From CAYWGR01 sp964458015 (lineage in GTDB: Bacteria > Planctomycetota > Planctomycetia > Pirellulales > Thermoguttaceae), in NCBI GenBank assembly GCA_964458015.1, contig CAYWGR010000054.1:1-30967 (forward strand): a stretch of DNA of 30,967 nt, in the 5' to 3' direction. Shown piece after piece: positions 24,337-30,967 of the stretch. The position numbers and the translations under genes were made by a program. A model generated the notes under the pieces. The model was not told the origin of the DNA, searched no databases, and was given only the letters and a program-made list of their open reading frames with translations. Each line of letters begins with the position of its first letter. Within the stretch, counting starts at the first letter, position 1.

Positions 24337-26432
24337 TCATTTCAGCATTCCCAACTGCTCCATGCGCAGCACTAATCGCTTGGCGACGGGCCCCGCGGCC
24401 GTGGCTGCATCGCCGGCGTGTTCCAACGCCACGACGAACGCCAACCGCGGCTCATCGGCGGGCACGTAGCCCGCAAACCAAGCATGGCTCGCTCGTTCTT
24501 CGCCCGTTTCGGCCGTGCCTGTCTTCCCGGCAATGGCAACCGATTCAAGATAAACCGTTCCACGGCCCGTGCCTTTCTCGTCGGCAACTACACGACGCAA
24601 TCCTTCGCGAACGGTTTCCAGTGTGCGCGAAGAAAGGCTCAGTGTTTGTTGCCGGCCACTCTCCCTGGTCTCTGTCCCCCGATCCCTGACCTCTTCGGTC
24701 ACATGCGGCGTCACCAACCGTCCGCCGTTGCCGATGGCTGCCGTCATGCGCAAAATTTGCAAAGGCGTGGCTGTCAGCGAACCTTGGCCGACGGCCATCG
24801 ACTGCGTGTCGGATGTGCGCCAGGCATGACCTTCGAGTCGGGCGATGTTTTCCGGCGAGGGAACCACACCGGCCGCTTCGCCCGGCAAGTCGATGCCCGT
24901 CGGACGACCGAAGCCGAACCGGCCGGCCCAATCCACCAGCGGGCGAGGGCTCATCTGGCCGGCAAAATGAAAGAAATAGACGTTGCAACTCACGCACAAG
25001 GCGTCGGCCAACGTTACGTCATCATGGCCGATGCCTTGCCGCACATAGATTTCGCATCGTTGGCGGTCGGGCTGATGTAAAAAGCCTTGGCAATGGAACG
25101 GTTCTTCCGGACCGGTGGCCGCCGATTCCAATAATGCGACGGCCGTAAGCGTTTTGAACGTCGAGCCGGGCGGGATCGCCATTCGACTTACCCGATCGAA
25201 CATCGGATGCGTTTTGTCGGCCAACAATGTGGTGATGGCCGCTGTTTTTCCGCGTGGGAACATATTCGGATTGAAGACAGGCGCGGAAGCGGCCGCAAGC
25301 AGCGAGCCGCTATGAATATCCATCACGGCAATCGCGCCGCCGGCCGATTCGGCGGTTCCGCCCGTGATGGCTCGACGTTCGATAGCTCCGGCAAGCAATT
25401 CCTCGGCCGTTCGCTGCAATGCAGGATCGAGCGTGAGCGTCACGTCATGCCCTGGCCGTGGTTCTTGAATGTGATAGGCCGATAGAACGCGCCCGCTGCG
25501 GTCCGTGTTTTCAACGGCTTCGCCGCGGCTGCCTCGCAGTGCGTTTTCCTGTTGCCGCTCGACGCCCATCCGCCCGATCCAATCGTCGAGCAGATAATCG
25601 CCATTTTGCGAAGGATTTTTTAGCTCCTCGGCCGTGACGGGGCCAAGGTGTCCAAGAACGTGAGCGGCCAATGTGCCTTTGGGATAAATCCGGCGAGTGA
25701 CTTCGACGATCTTCGCGCCGGGATATTGGTCGGGATGGGCGGAAACCTCGGACGCCGCGGCCGGTGACACTTCATCCACAACAACGTGATGCGTCAATTC
25801 TTCGGTCACGACGATGCGCGGCGGCGCTGGATCCTCGAACAACAAACGGCGAAGCTGCACCGCCCAAGTTTCTTCTTTGTCGTCCGCTTCAGTGGTCTGA
25901 GATTCACGGCGGCGGTTGGCATTCGCTGCAATGCGTTCCACACGGTTCTGGATCCGTCTGGTTTGGTCGGCCCATTGTTGGGGAGATAATTTGCACAGTT
26001 TGGCCAACCGTTCGGCCGTCGCATCGCGTTCGGCCAGCACGTCGGCCTTTGCGGCGGCCAATTTCTCCGCGTTGCGACGATCGGCCTTCGACAATCGCTG
26101 CCGAGCGGTGACATAAAGCCATCGCTGGTCGGGCGGATCTTGCAAACGACGGTAAGAGAGGGCCAACGCCTGAATCGTTTGATCGGCGGCCAAAACCGTG
26201 CCATCGCGGGCAAGAATTCGTCCGCGAGTTNNNNNNNNNNCTTTTCGACAGGCCGCAGGGCATCGGCACGAAACGCAGCGCCTTCGCTTACTTCCATCTG
26301 AACGATGCGCCCGATGACCACGAACAAACCCACGGTGAATAATCCGAGGAAAATCCGCAGCCGCCGTCGCGGGTCCACGACCGCCCGCTCGTTGAGATTG
26401 TCCGCCTGGAATTTTCGCCAGTCAAAGAACAT
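24337..26432 (-). CDS. Penicillin-binding protein 2-like peptidoglycan transpeptidase (interrupted by an assembly gap)
   Basis: This is a class B PBP that cross-links peptidoglycan, probably of the elongation type (MrdA). The N-terminus has one membrane helix (LRIFLGLFTVGLFVVIGRIV, about 27-46). After the gap come RGRILARDGTVLAADQ (PBP dimer domain), then the transpeptidase domain with STFK (codons near 25153-25164), SCN in SCNVYFFHF and KTGTAETG near 24515. All three catalytic motifs are intact, and the total is about 700 residues. The 10 N at 26231-26240 fall between ALRPVEK and TRGRIL, and the two sides are in different frames only if the gap is taken literally. A heptamer array adds about 17 residues (EEVRDRGTETRESG) before the KTG motif. 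The ATG at 26432 abuts a heptamer array and has no Shine-Dalgarno site. Confidence 0.9.
24656..24697. repeat. Heptanucleotide array, CCCTGAC type, inside the PBP2 gene
   Basis: Units in phase on the plus strand: CCACTCT, CCCTGGT, CTCTGTC, CCCCGAT, CCCTGAC, CTCTTCG. Six units make 42 bases, a multiple of three, so the frame is kept. Confidence 0.7.
26231..26240. other. Assembly gap (10 N) inside the PBP2 gene
   Basis: Ten undetermined bases, probably a placeholder of unknown true length. The flanking coding sequence belongs to one PBP2 protein. Confidence 0.95.
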
Positions 26433-26509
26433 AAGAGGGAAGAGGGATCAGGAGTTAGGGATTGGGGATTAGGGACTAGCTTCTTTTCTAATCCCCAATC
26501 CCTAATCCC
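26433..26509. repeat. Eleven-unit heptanucleotide array filling the LOG-PBP2 spacer, with an 18-bp perfect hairpin
   Basis: From the base after the PBP2 start codon the sequence divides without remainder into AAGAGGG, AAGAGGG, ATCAGGA, GTTAGGG, ATTGGGG, ATTAGGG, ACTAGCT, TCTTTTC, TAATCCC, CAATCCC, TAATCCC. The left units and the last units are reverse complements: 26455-26472 pairs perfectly with 26488-26505 around a 15-base loop. The LOG stop codon lies in the right arm. The hairpin could end the upstream transcript, although no clean T tract follows. Confidence 0.9.
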
Positions 26510-27488
26510 TTTTGTTAAGGCAATCGATCAATTGCCGCAACCGCCCGAAGCTGCGGCGATTGAAATGAAAAAACAATCGAGGAAAGTCTGCCAAATCCGT
26601 CTCGTCGTGTTCCTCGGGCAGCGGCGGCCCTACCGTGAATTTTCCTTCCACGAGAATATCCGAAAATCGTTCGTTGATCGTGGCAAGTTGCTCTTCCTTA
26701 AGCGGCTGGCGCAGGCGAAACACCAAATTGTTTCGTACATAACGCATGCTGTGATAGACGCGATAGAAATGCAGGATTTCTTCGACGGCCTCTTCCGCCC
26801 GATCCGTAAGCCGATAGAGGGAAAGGTCATCTTGGTCGATCATGCCCTGATCGAGCAAGTGCCGATGCACGAATTGATCGAAATCTTTCCAATAACTGCC
26901 GCCGGATTCGTCGAGCAAAACAACCGGCATCATGTCGTGCTTGCCGGTCTGCAACAAGGTAAGCACTTCCAACCCCTCGTCGAGCGTGCCGAATCCGCCG
27001 GGCATCAGGCAGAACGCATCGCTTTCCTTGACGAACATCAATTTGCGGGTGAAGAAGTATTTCATGTAGACGAGCTTGCGGTCGCCTGCAATGATCGGAT
27101 TGGCCGACTGTTCCCACGGGAGCAGAATGTTCAAGCCCATCGAATGGTCGCGCCCGGCGCCGGCGTGCCCTGCCTCCATGATGCCGCTGGCCGCCCCGGT
27201 GACGACCAACCATTCCTGTTCGGCCATCAGGCGGCCGAATTCTAAGGCTTGTTGATAAGCAGGATGGTCGGACTTCGTGCGCGCGGAACCGAAAACGGTG
27301 ACTTTCCGCGTGTGGCGGAACGGCGAGAAGACTTTGAAGGCGTACCGCAGTTCCAAGAGCGTGCGGCTCAAGATTTTCAGGTCGCCTCGGCTTGTATGAT
27401 CGACGGCCAATTTGTCGGCCGACTCCTTGATCGTCTGGATCAATTCGGCGACGCGTTTCGGCGGTGTGGAAGGCGATGGATCAATCAC
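26502..27488 (-). CDS. LOG-family nucleotide phosphoribohydrolase-like protein
   Basis: Residues 63-170 form the Rossmann-like LOG (lysine decarboxylase-like) fold with VTVFGSARTKSDHPAY, VTGAASGIMEAGHAGAG and the signature PGGFGTLDE (163-171). Proteins with this motif cleave the N-glycosidic bond of nucleoside 5'-monophosphates (LOG in cytokinin activation, PpnN in purine turnover). The older label 'lysine decarboxylase' is not supported by the motif. At 328 residues it has an N-terminal helical extension and a longer C-terminal part than plant LOG, so PpnN-like or unknown specificity is possible. The start is GTG 27488, with AGAGG just upstream. It ends inside the heptamer array before PBP2. 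Confidence 0.85.
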   Translation of the reverse strand: MIDPSPSTPPKRVAELIQTIKESADKLAVDHTSRGDLKILSRTLLELRYAFKVFSPFRHTRKVTVFGSARTKSDHPAYQQALEFGRLMAEQEWLVVTGAASGIMEAGHAGAGRDHSMGLNILLPWEQSANPIIAGDRKLVYMKYFFTRKLMFVKESDAFCLMPGGFGTLDEGLEVLTLLQTGKHDMMPVVLLDESGGSYWKDFDQFVHRHLLDQGMIDQDDLSLYRLTDRAEEAVEEILHFYRVYHSMRYVRNNLVFRLRQPLKEEQLATINERFSDILVEGKFTVGPPLPEEHDETDLADFPRLFFHFNRRSFGRLRQLIDCLNKRD

Positions 27489-27658
27489 AAGGCCTCTTGT
27501 ACCATGAAATTGTCTGGGGGGGAAGAGAAGGGGTCGAGATATTGCCGAAGTCTCGTCTGATAATTGCCTAACTGTCCATCTTAATCTATTTTCGCCCCCT
27601 CTAATCTACGGGAGTCTCTACTTGCCTGTTTGCAGCCGACGGCCTAGACTTCATTAGT

Positions 27659-28006
27659 ATGATGCAATATAAAACACAACCGGAATGTATGATCTTTGAG
27701 TTGGGCGAAGGTTACGATTCGTTGGATACCGACGCCCTGGACGAGGCGGGGGGAATTCTTCTAACCCACGCCGCAACGGTTGAGCCGCCGTGCATCTTGC
27801 TCGATTTCTCCAAGACGAATTTCATCGGCTCGACGTTTATCGAGATCATGGTGCGCACGTGGAAGCGATTAAATGAGCGGGGCGGCACGTTGGCCGTTTG
27901 CGGCCTGCAACCGTTCTGTGGCGACGTCTTGCGCGTCACTAAGCTCGAAACTCTCTGGCCCTCTTACGCCACGCGGGAAGAAGCGTTGAAGTCGTTCCAG
28001 GAGTAG
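27659..28006 (+). CDS. STAS-domain protein, anti-sigma factor antagonist-like (115 aa)
   Basis: The single domain has the STAS order: an acidic N-terminal strand, then PPCILLDFSKTNFIGSTFIEIMVRTWKRL, then GGTLAVCGLQPFCGDVLRVTKLETLW. This matches the SpoIIAA/RsbV pattern, with Ser58 in IGST at the usual phosphorylation position. Such proteins release a sigma factor by binding its anti-sigma kinase when dephosphorylated. No kinase, phosphatase or anti-sigma gene lies nearby, so the partner is unknown. ATG codons at 27659 and 27662 are both possible; no strong ribosome site is visible. It is divergent from the LOG gene. Confidence 0.8.
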   Translation: MMQYKTQPECMIFELGEGYDSLDTDALDEAGGILLTHAATVEPPCILLDFSKTNFIGSTFIEIMVRTWKRLNERGGTLAVCGLQPFCGDVLRVTKLETLWPSYATREEALKSFQE

Positions 28007-28055
28007 GAGTTAGCGTTTCTCGCGCCTTCTTTTGGCATTTCCCGAAAATTCGGCC

Positions 28056-28084
28056 TTGACGCTAATCGGGAAATGTCCTATTCT
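28056..28084 (+). promoter_or_regulatory. Strong sigma-70-type promoter of a candidate ncRNA
   Basis: TTGACG (28056-28061) and TATTCT (28079-28084) are exactly 17 bases apart. The -35 matches five and the -10 four of six consensus bases. It faces away from the STAS stop codon into a region without a credible ORF. Confidence 0.65.
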
Positions 28085-28090
28085 CGCCCC

Positions 28091-28347
28091 CTCAGACAGC
28101 GATTAATCCACGTGGATGGGGTCTGCATTTGGAATTTCCGCGACGGCAGGAATTCTGCGGACCGCGAAGCGTTGTCGCCCGCACGGATGCAAGCGGCCCG
28201 CTTCGGATATATCGACCGACGCCCGACGAAGTATCCGCCTCTGTTCGAACACAGGCGGCCACGATCGGGGAGCGTCCAATCGCTCCCGGAACAGTGTTGT
28301 GTCCTTAGCCCCCCTGGGACACTGCTTTTCCGGGGGCCTTTTTTTTG
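28091..28347 (+). ncRNA. Candidate structured non-coding RNA, about 255 nt
   Basis: Between a good promoter and a U-tract terminator lies a stretch with many short stems: CAGAC...GTCTG enclosing ATCC-ACGT-GGAT (28093-28120), GCAG-GAATT-CTGC, CCGCCT...AGGCGG with a TCGA loop (28235-28258) and GGGAGCG-TCCAAT-CGCTCCC (28268-28287). Near the 3' end GTGTCC (28299-28304) pairs with GGACAC (28317-28322), and GCCCCC (28308-28313) with GGGGGC (28332-28337). These interleave as a pseudoknot. I see no match to tmRNA, RNase P, SRP or 6S RNA hallmarks. The ORFs crossing it have no ribosome site or family resemblance. Identity unknown. Confidence 0.45.
28308..28346 (+). terminator. Rho-independent terminator of the candidate ncRNA
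   Basis: GCCCCC (28308-28313) and GGGGGC (28332-28337), extended by GG/CC after a small bulge, are followed by CTTTTTTTT (28338-28346). Confidence 0.75.
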
Positions 28348-28427
28348 CGCCCATGCCGCAGAAAGCTGCCTGCCTTGGACGGTGCAAGACGGCAGAATCC
28401 GCCCTTACGGCCGATCAGTTTTCGGAA

Positions 28428-28456
28428 GGGCGGGTCAAGCGAAGCGATGGCCCGCC
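28428..28456. repeat. GGCGGG hairpin with GCGAAGCGA loop
   Basis: GGCGGG (28429-28434) pairs with CCCGCC (28451-28456) around TCAAGCGAAGCGATGG. The loop resembles the GTCGAGCGAAGCGAGCC arm of the elements at 11885 and 12161. Confidence 0.55.
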
Positions 28457-28533
28457 ATTCTGCGAAGAATTCTAATTTGATATAGCGCGGATATTGCCAC
28501 GCTTACGTTTTGGTTCTCGTTTAGAAAAAACTA

Positions 28534-28674
28534 CCTGTTCTATAACCCGAACGGCTTTAATAAGACAGCCTATCTCTATAGCCCGAAGGGCTAAATGAGA
28601 CAGCCTATACTGTGACCCGAAGGGCTTAAATGGGACAGCCTATCTCTATAGCCCGAAGGGCTTGAACAAGACAG
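28534..28674. repeat. 35-bp tandem repeat, four copies, each with a GCCCGAAGGGC hairpin
   Basis: Copies at 28534-28568, 28569-28603, 28604-28638 and 28639-28674 start with CCTRTMC/TC and end with GACAG. Each contains RCCCGAASGGCT. Copies are diverged and there are no unique spacers, so this is not a CRISPR array. Confidence 0.9.
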
Positions 28675-28875
28675 CCTAGGGTTGTCGCGCAGCGACTACC
28701 CTAGGAACCGGAATTTTTTCAACGCCAAACCCCAACGGGGGTTTCGGAGCACGCTGTTATACTACGGAACCCTTGCAGGGTTCATTCATGATACCCCCAC
28801 GTTCCCTGGGGTAGCCGCTCGGCACGGCAACCCCGGGCTATCTTCCATAAGCCCGTTGGGCTATATGCCGTGCAG
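28675..28875. repeat. Cluster of five different REP-like hairpins
   Basis: In order: CCTAGGGT-T-GTCGC-GCA-GCGAC-T-ACCCTAGG (28675-28705), AAACCCC...GGGGTTT (28727-28744), GAACCC-TTGC-A-GGGTTC (28768-28783), TACCCC...GGGGTA (28793-28813) and a larger fold with GCACGGCA and TGCCGTGC as outer arms (28822-28873) enclosing AGCCCGTTGGGCT. No gene is seen from 28348 to 28963. Confidence 0.75.
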
Positions 28876-28890
28876 TGCGAAGAATTCAAC

Positions 28891-28952
28891 GCGGGCCTTC
28901 GCTTCGCTCGAACCGCCCTACGGTTATTCTATAGGTAACAATGGATCGGCCC
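28891..28952. repeat. Right half of the GGGCCAATCC element (third copy)
   Basis: TTCGCTTCGCTCGAACCGCC and the terminal CAATGGATCGGCCC match the right half of the element at 11885-12017, so this is a 5'-truncated relic next to the mutarotase gene. Confidence 0.7.
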
Positions 28953-28963
28953 CGAATCAGCCC

Positions 28964-29371
28964 TTACGGCAAATAATACACTTCCGTCATGTCTGTCCAG
29001 ATCTTTCCTTTCGCGGCGGCCTCGGGCAGCGGAATTTGGCAGGGGTCCGTCTTTTTCCACCAACGCTGTGTGTCCGGGTCGGCAGCCATGCGCTTCATAT
29101 CCGACTCAAAGTCGCTGCCTGTGTATTCCAGATAAGCGAAGAGATAGAGCTTTCCCTCGATTTCCGTCTGATGGATCGAGAAGTTCTGGATGTGGCATTT
29201 CTTCATCATTTCATTGACCGCCGGCCAGGGACGTGCGTGCAGATCGCGGTAGCAGGCGGCCATTTCCGGTTTGAGGCCGGTGATCCAAGCGTGACGTTGC
29301 GGTTGCGGCGTCGCATTTGTCGAACCGGCGGCAACCGCTGCGGCAATCAACGTTGCGAGACAATATCTCAC
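28964..29371 (-). CDS. Secreted L-rhamnose mutarotase-family protein (135 aa)
   Basis: After a signal peptide (YCLATLIAAAVAAGSTNA) comes a complete RhaM-type domain (DUF718): HAWITGLKPEMAACYRDLH, then NFSIHQTEIEGKLYLFAYLEYTG, then MAADPDTQRWWKKTDPCQ. RhaM interconverts the alpha and beta anomers of L-rhamnose. Export is unusual for the enzyme itself but not rare in planctomycetes. It lies 31 bases after the alpha-L-fucosidase on the same strand, so the physiological sugar could be L-fucose, a close stereochemical relative; that is inference. The start is GTG 29371, with AAGGA 8 bases upstream. Confidence 0.88.
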   Translation of the reverse strand: MRYCLATLIAAAVAAGSTNATPQPQRHAWITGLKPEMAACYRDLHARPWPAVNEMMKKCHIQNFSIHQTEIEGKLYLFAYLEYTGSDFESDMKRMAADPDTQRWWKKTDPCQIPLPEAAAKGKIWTDMTEVYYLP

Positions 29372-29402
29372 GATGGCGATCCTTGAAATGGTGTGATCGA
29401 AT

Positions 29403-30833
29403 TCAGTTTTTGCTCACGGCATTCACGAAAGAACTATTTTCATCGACATTGGATGCCTTGGCCGGTTTGCTTTTCGTCCGTGCTTGGCCGACATCGGTCA
29501 CCGCGATCGGCGCGATGTCCATTGCCGGCTTGTCAAGCTGTAGAACGACGATGGTGTCGATTTCCTGTCGATCCGACTTTGCCACGGCAATTTGAACGCC
29601 TGCATCTGTCTGCACAACACGAACTTGCCCGCCGGTAAGAAGGCTGCTCCCCACGATCTTCGCGGAAAGGGCCGGAAGCGTTAGGGTTTCTTTGGGCCAG
29701 GCGAGAATATGCAGATAGATCGTGTTGTCTTTTCGTGTGGAAACGACATGCTTGGCCGGTTTGAAGGGGCCGCCGCGCGTCGCATAGATGCTCTCGCCGT
29801 ATTTTGCCAGCCACGCGCCCATTTCCTTCAAACGTTCGATCTGGCGTGCCTCGATTTCACCGGTCGGCATCGGGCCTACGTTGAACAACAGATTGCCGTC
29901 GCCGCCTACCGTGCGAATGAGCGTCTGAAGACACTCCGGCAGCGTCTTCATCTTGTCATCGGGCTTCCATGACCACTGGTTGCAGATCGTCATGCAAGAC
30001 TCCCAGGGGCGGGTCATGTTAAAACCGCCGATGGTCTGCTCGGGCGTATCGTAATCGCCAAGAATTTCATCGCCCACGCTGGTACCCGCCATACCTTCAC
30101 GATTCTTGCCAACCCGATTGTTGACAATGAGGCTCGGCTGAAGACCATAGAGGAAAGCGGCAAGGTCTTTGCCGCGCTCGTGCGTCCAAGGTGTTTCCCA
30201 CTCCCCGTCAAACCACATAAGGGTGAGAGGACCGTAATTGGTCAACAGTTCCTTGAGCTGGCCTTTCAGATATTGCACATATCGGTCCATGTTCGGAGCA
30301 GGCTTTGCCGTCTTGCCCGACGGACTGCCGAGAGGATAGTCGGGATGACGCCAATCGCAGATCGAGTAGTACGTGCCGAAAGCCATGCCTTGTTTCTTGC
30401 AAGCCTCGGCCAACTCCTTCACAACGTCGCGCTGGAAAGGGCTTTTCGTGATGTTGTAATCGGTCAATCCTGAATTCCACAGGCAAAAACCATCGTGGTG
30501 CTTGGTTGTAAGCACGATGTACTTCATACCGGCGGCTTTAGCGATGGCTACCCAACGGTCGGCATCGAATTTCGTCGGATTGAATTTCTTATAGAGATTA
30601 TCGTATTCCTCGGCCGGCGTCGGCTCGCCGCGAGTCCAGCCGATCTCCTGGCCCGTCAGGCTGACCGGCCCCCAGTGGATGAACATGCCGAAACGCATGT
30701 CCTGCCAGCGGTTCAAGGCCGCGGCATCCGTTTTAAGAGAGGCCTGTGGCTTTTCCTCGGCCGAAAGTTGAACGGCTCCAAACAACAGCAACATCGTCGC
30801 AACGACCGTAACACGGAGGATATTAGTGTTCAT
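29403..30833 (-). CDS. Secreted alpha-L-fucosidase, glycoside hydrolase family 29
   Basis: GH29 enzymes release terminal alpha-L-fucose from glycans by a retaining mechanism. The 476-residue protein starts with a signal peptide (ILRVTVVATMLLLFGAVQLSA). RFGMFIHWGP (47-56), KYIVLTTKHHDGFCLW (104-119), GTYYSICDWRHPDY and LMWFDGEWE with the nucleophile Asp209 are the family landmarks. A beta-rich C-terminal domain completes it. The acid/base residue is not conserved in position across the family and is not assigned. The ATG at 30833 has AAGGAG 9 bases upstream; the reading frame continues upstream, but that part is not protein-like. It probably shares an operon with the mutarotase downstream and the truncated membrane gene 35 bases upstream. 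Confidence 0.94.
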   Translation of the reverse strand: MNTNILRVTVVATMLLLFGAVQLSAEEKPQASLKTDAAALNRWQDMRFGMFIHWGPVSLTGQEIGWTRGEPTPAEEYDNLYKKFNPTKFDADRWVAIAKAAGMKYIVLTTKHHDGFCLWNSGLTDYNITKSPFQRDVVKELAEACKKQGMAFGTYYSICDWRHPDYPLGSPSGKTAKPAPNMDRYVQYLKGQLKELLTNYGPLTLMWFDGEWETPWTHERGKDLAAFLYGLQPSLIVNNRVGKNREGMAGTSVGDEILGDYDTPEQTIGGFNMTRPWESCMTICNQWSWKPDDKMKTLPECLQTLIRTVGGDGNLLFNVGPMPTGEIEARQIERLKEMGAWLAKYGESIYATRGGPFKPAKHVVSTRKDNTIYLHILAWPKETLTLPALSAKIVGSSLLTGGQVRVVQTDAGVQIAVAKSDRQEIDTIVVLQLDKPAMDIAPIAVTDVGQARTKSKPAKASNVDENSSFVNAVSKN

Positions 30834-30868
30834 GCGATAATTCTCCTTGGAGTGTGAATTCCAGATAA

Positions 30869-30967
30869 CTAACGAAAGACAACGTAAAGACTTATCATGG
30901 CCAGAACCACCAGCCCGGCCAGAATTCGATAATCGCCGATCCCAGGCCAACCGGCCGACTTCAAAGC
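30869..30967 (-). CDS. C-terminal end of a membrane protein (5'-truncated by the window edge)
   Basis: The minus-strand frame from the window edge to TAG at 30869 encodes 32 residues: a short loop (KSAGWPGIGDYR) and one hydrophobic segment (ILAGLVVLAMISLYVVF) ending in Arg. This looks like the last transmembrane helix of a transporter such as a sodium:solute symporter, which often accompanies glycosidase genes, but 32 residues do not allow a family call. It stops 35 bases before the fucosidase start, consistent with an operon. Confidence 0.5.
   Translation of the reverse strand, partial: ALKSAGWPGIGDYRILAGLVVLAMISLYVVFR

Noticed and set aside
26433..26509. Telomere-like TTAGGG sequence
   Set aside because: The resemblance is superficial: the unit is seven bases, is inverted within the array, and lies between two bacterial genes.
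28235..28258. tRNA-like T arm (GTTCGAAC) in the candidate RNA
   Set aside because: The flanking bases do not form a five-base-pair T stem with a seven-base loop, and no acceptor, D or anticodon arm fits around it.
28073..28480. Plus-strand ORFs of 119-135 codons across the ncRNA region
   Set aside because: No ribosome site, no family resemblance, and they cross a strong terminator and several hairpins.
28534..28674. Possible CRISPR array
   Set aside because: The four 35-base units are contiguous with no unique spacers, and each is itself a diverged hairpin; no cas genes are present in the window.

Overview
The window looks like a planctomycete chromosome (order Pirellulales or a relative). 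Two DUF1559 proteins with a prepilin-type N-terminus and a terminal FCDGHV motif are hallmarks of that phylum, and several small zinc-ribbon/membrane proteins and a secreted fucosidase fit it too. This is judged from protein families, not from a marker gene. There is an assembly gap of 10 N at 26231-26240.

Layout. 1-1194 (-): start of the homodimeric pyruvate dehydrogenase E1 gene aceE, cut by the window edge. 1384-3522: small genes, a DUF2059 secreted protein and a ParD/ParE-like toxin-antitoxin pair whose toxin has no usual start codon. 3636-8057: glmM (+), a primary-type sigma-70 factor (-) and rpsA (-) with a clear terminator and promoter. 8262-11308: two DUF1559 proteins in opposite orientation around about 1 kb of repeat-rich non-coding DNA. 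11329-15350: a tail-anchored zinc-ribbon protein (-), a dense block of dispersed elements, then a four-S1-domain protein coupled to nadA (+). 15355-17568: ugd (-) and a REP-associated tyrosine transposase flanked by four hairpins on each side. 17684-22157: a zinc-ribbon membrane protein, gyrA (-) and a ferredoxin-nitroreductase (+). 22430-24265 (-): a secreted hydrolase and two zinc-ribbon membrane proteins. 24337-27488 (-): PBP2 and a LOG-family protein, with a spacer made entirely of heptamers. 27659-28006: a STAS-domain protein. 28091-28347: a candidate structured non-coding RNA. 28534-28875: a hairpin cluster. 28964-30967 (-): a secreted rhamnose/fucose mutarotase, a GH29 alpha-L-fucosidase and the tail of a membrane protein.

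Most genes are core functions: central metabolism, cell-wall precursor and cell-wall synthesis, translation, DNA topology, NAD synthesis and transcription. The accessory interest is in the repeats. Degenerate heptanucleotide arrays recur at six places. They sit at stop codons, fill a whole intergenic spacer, and are translated in frame inside PBP2, the S1-domain protein and both DUF1559 leaders. At least three other families are present: REP-type hairpins around a RAYT, a MITE-like element with an apparent 12-bp target duplication, and a 164-bp foldback element. The end of the window holds a small fucose-release cluster.
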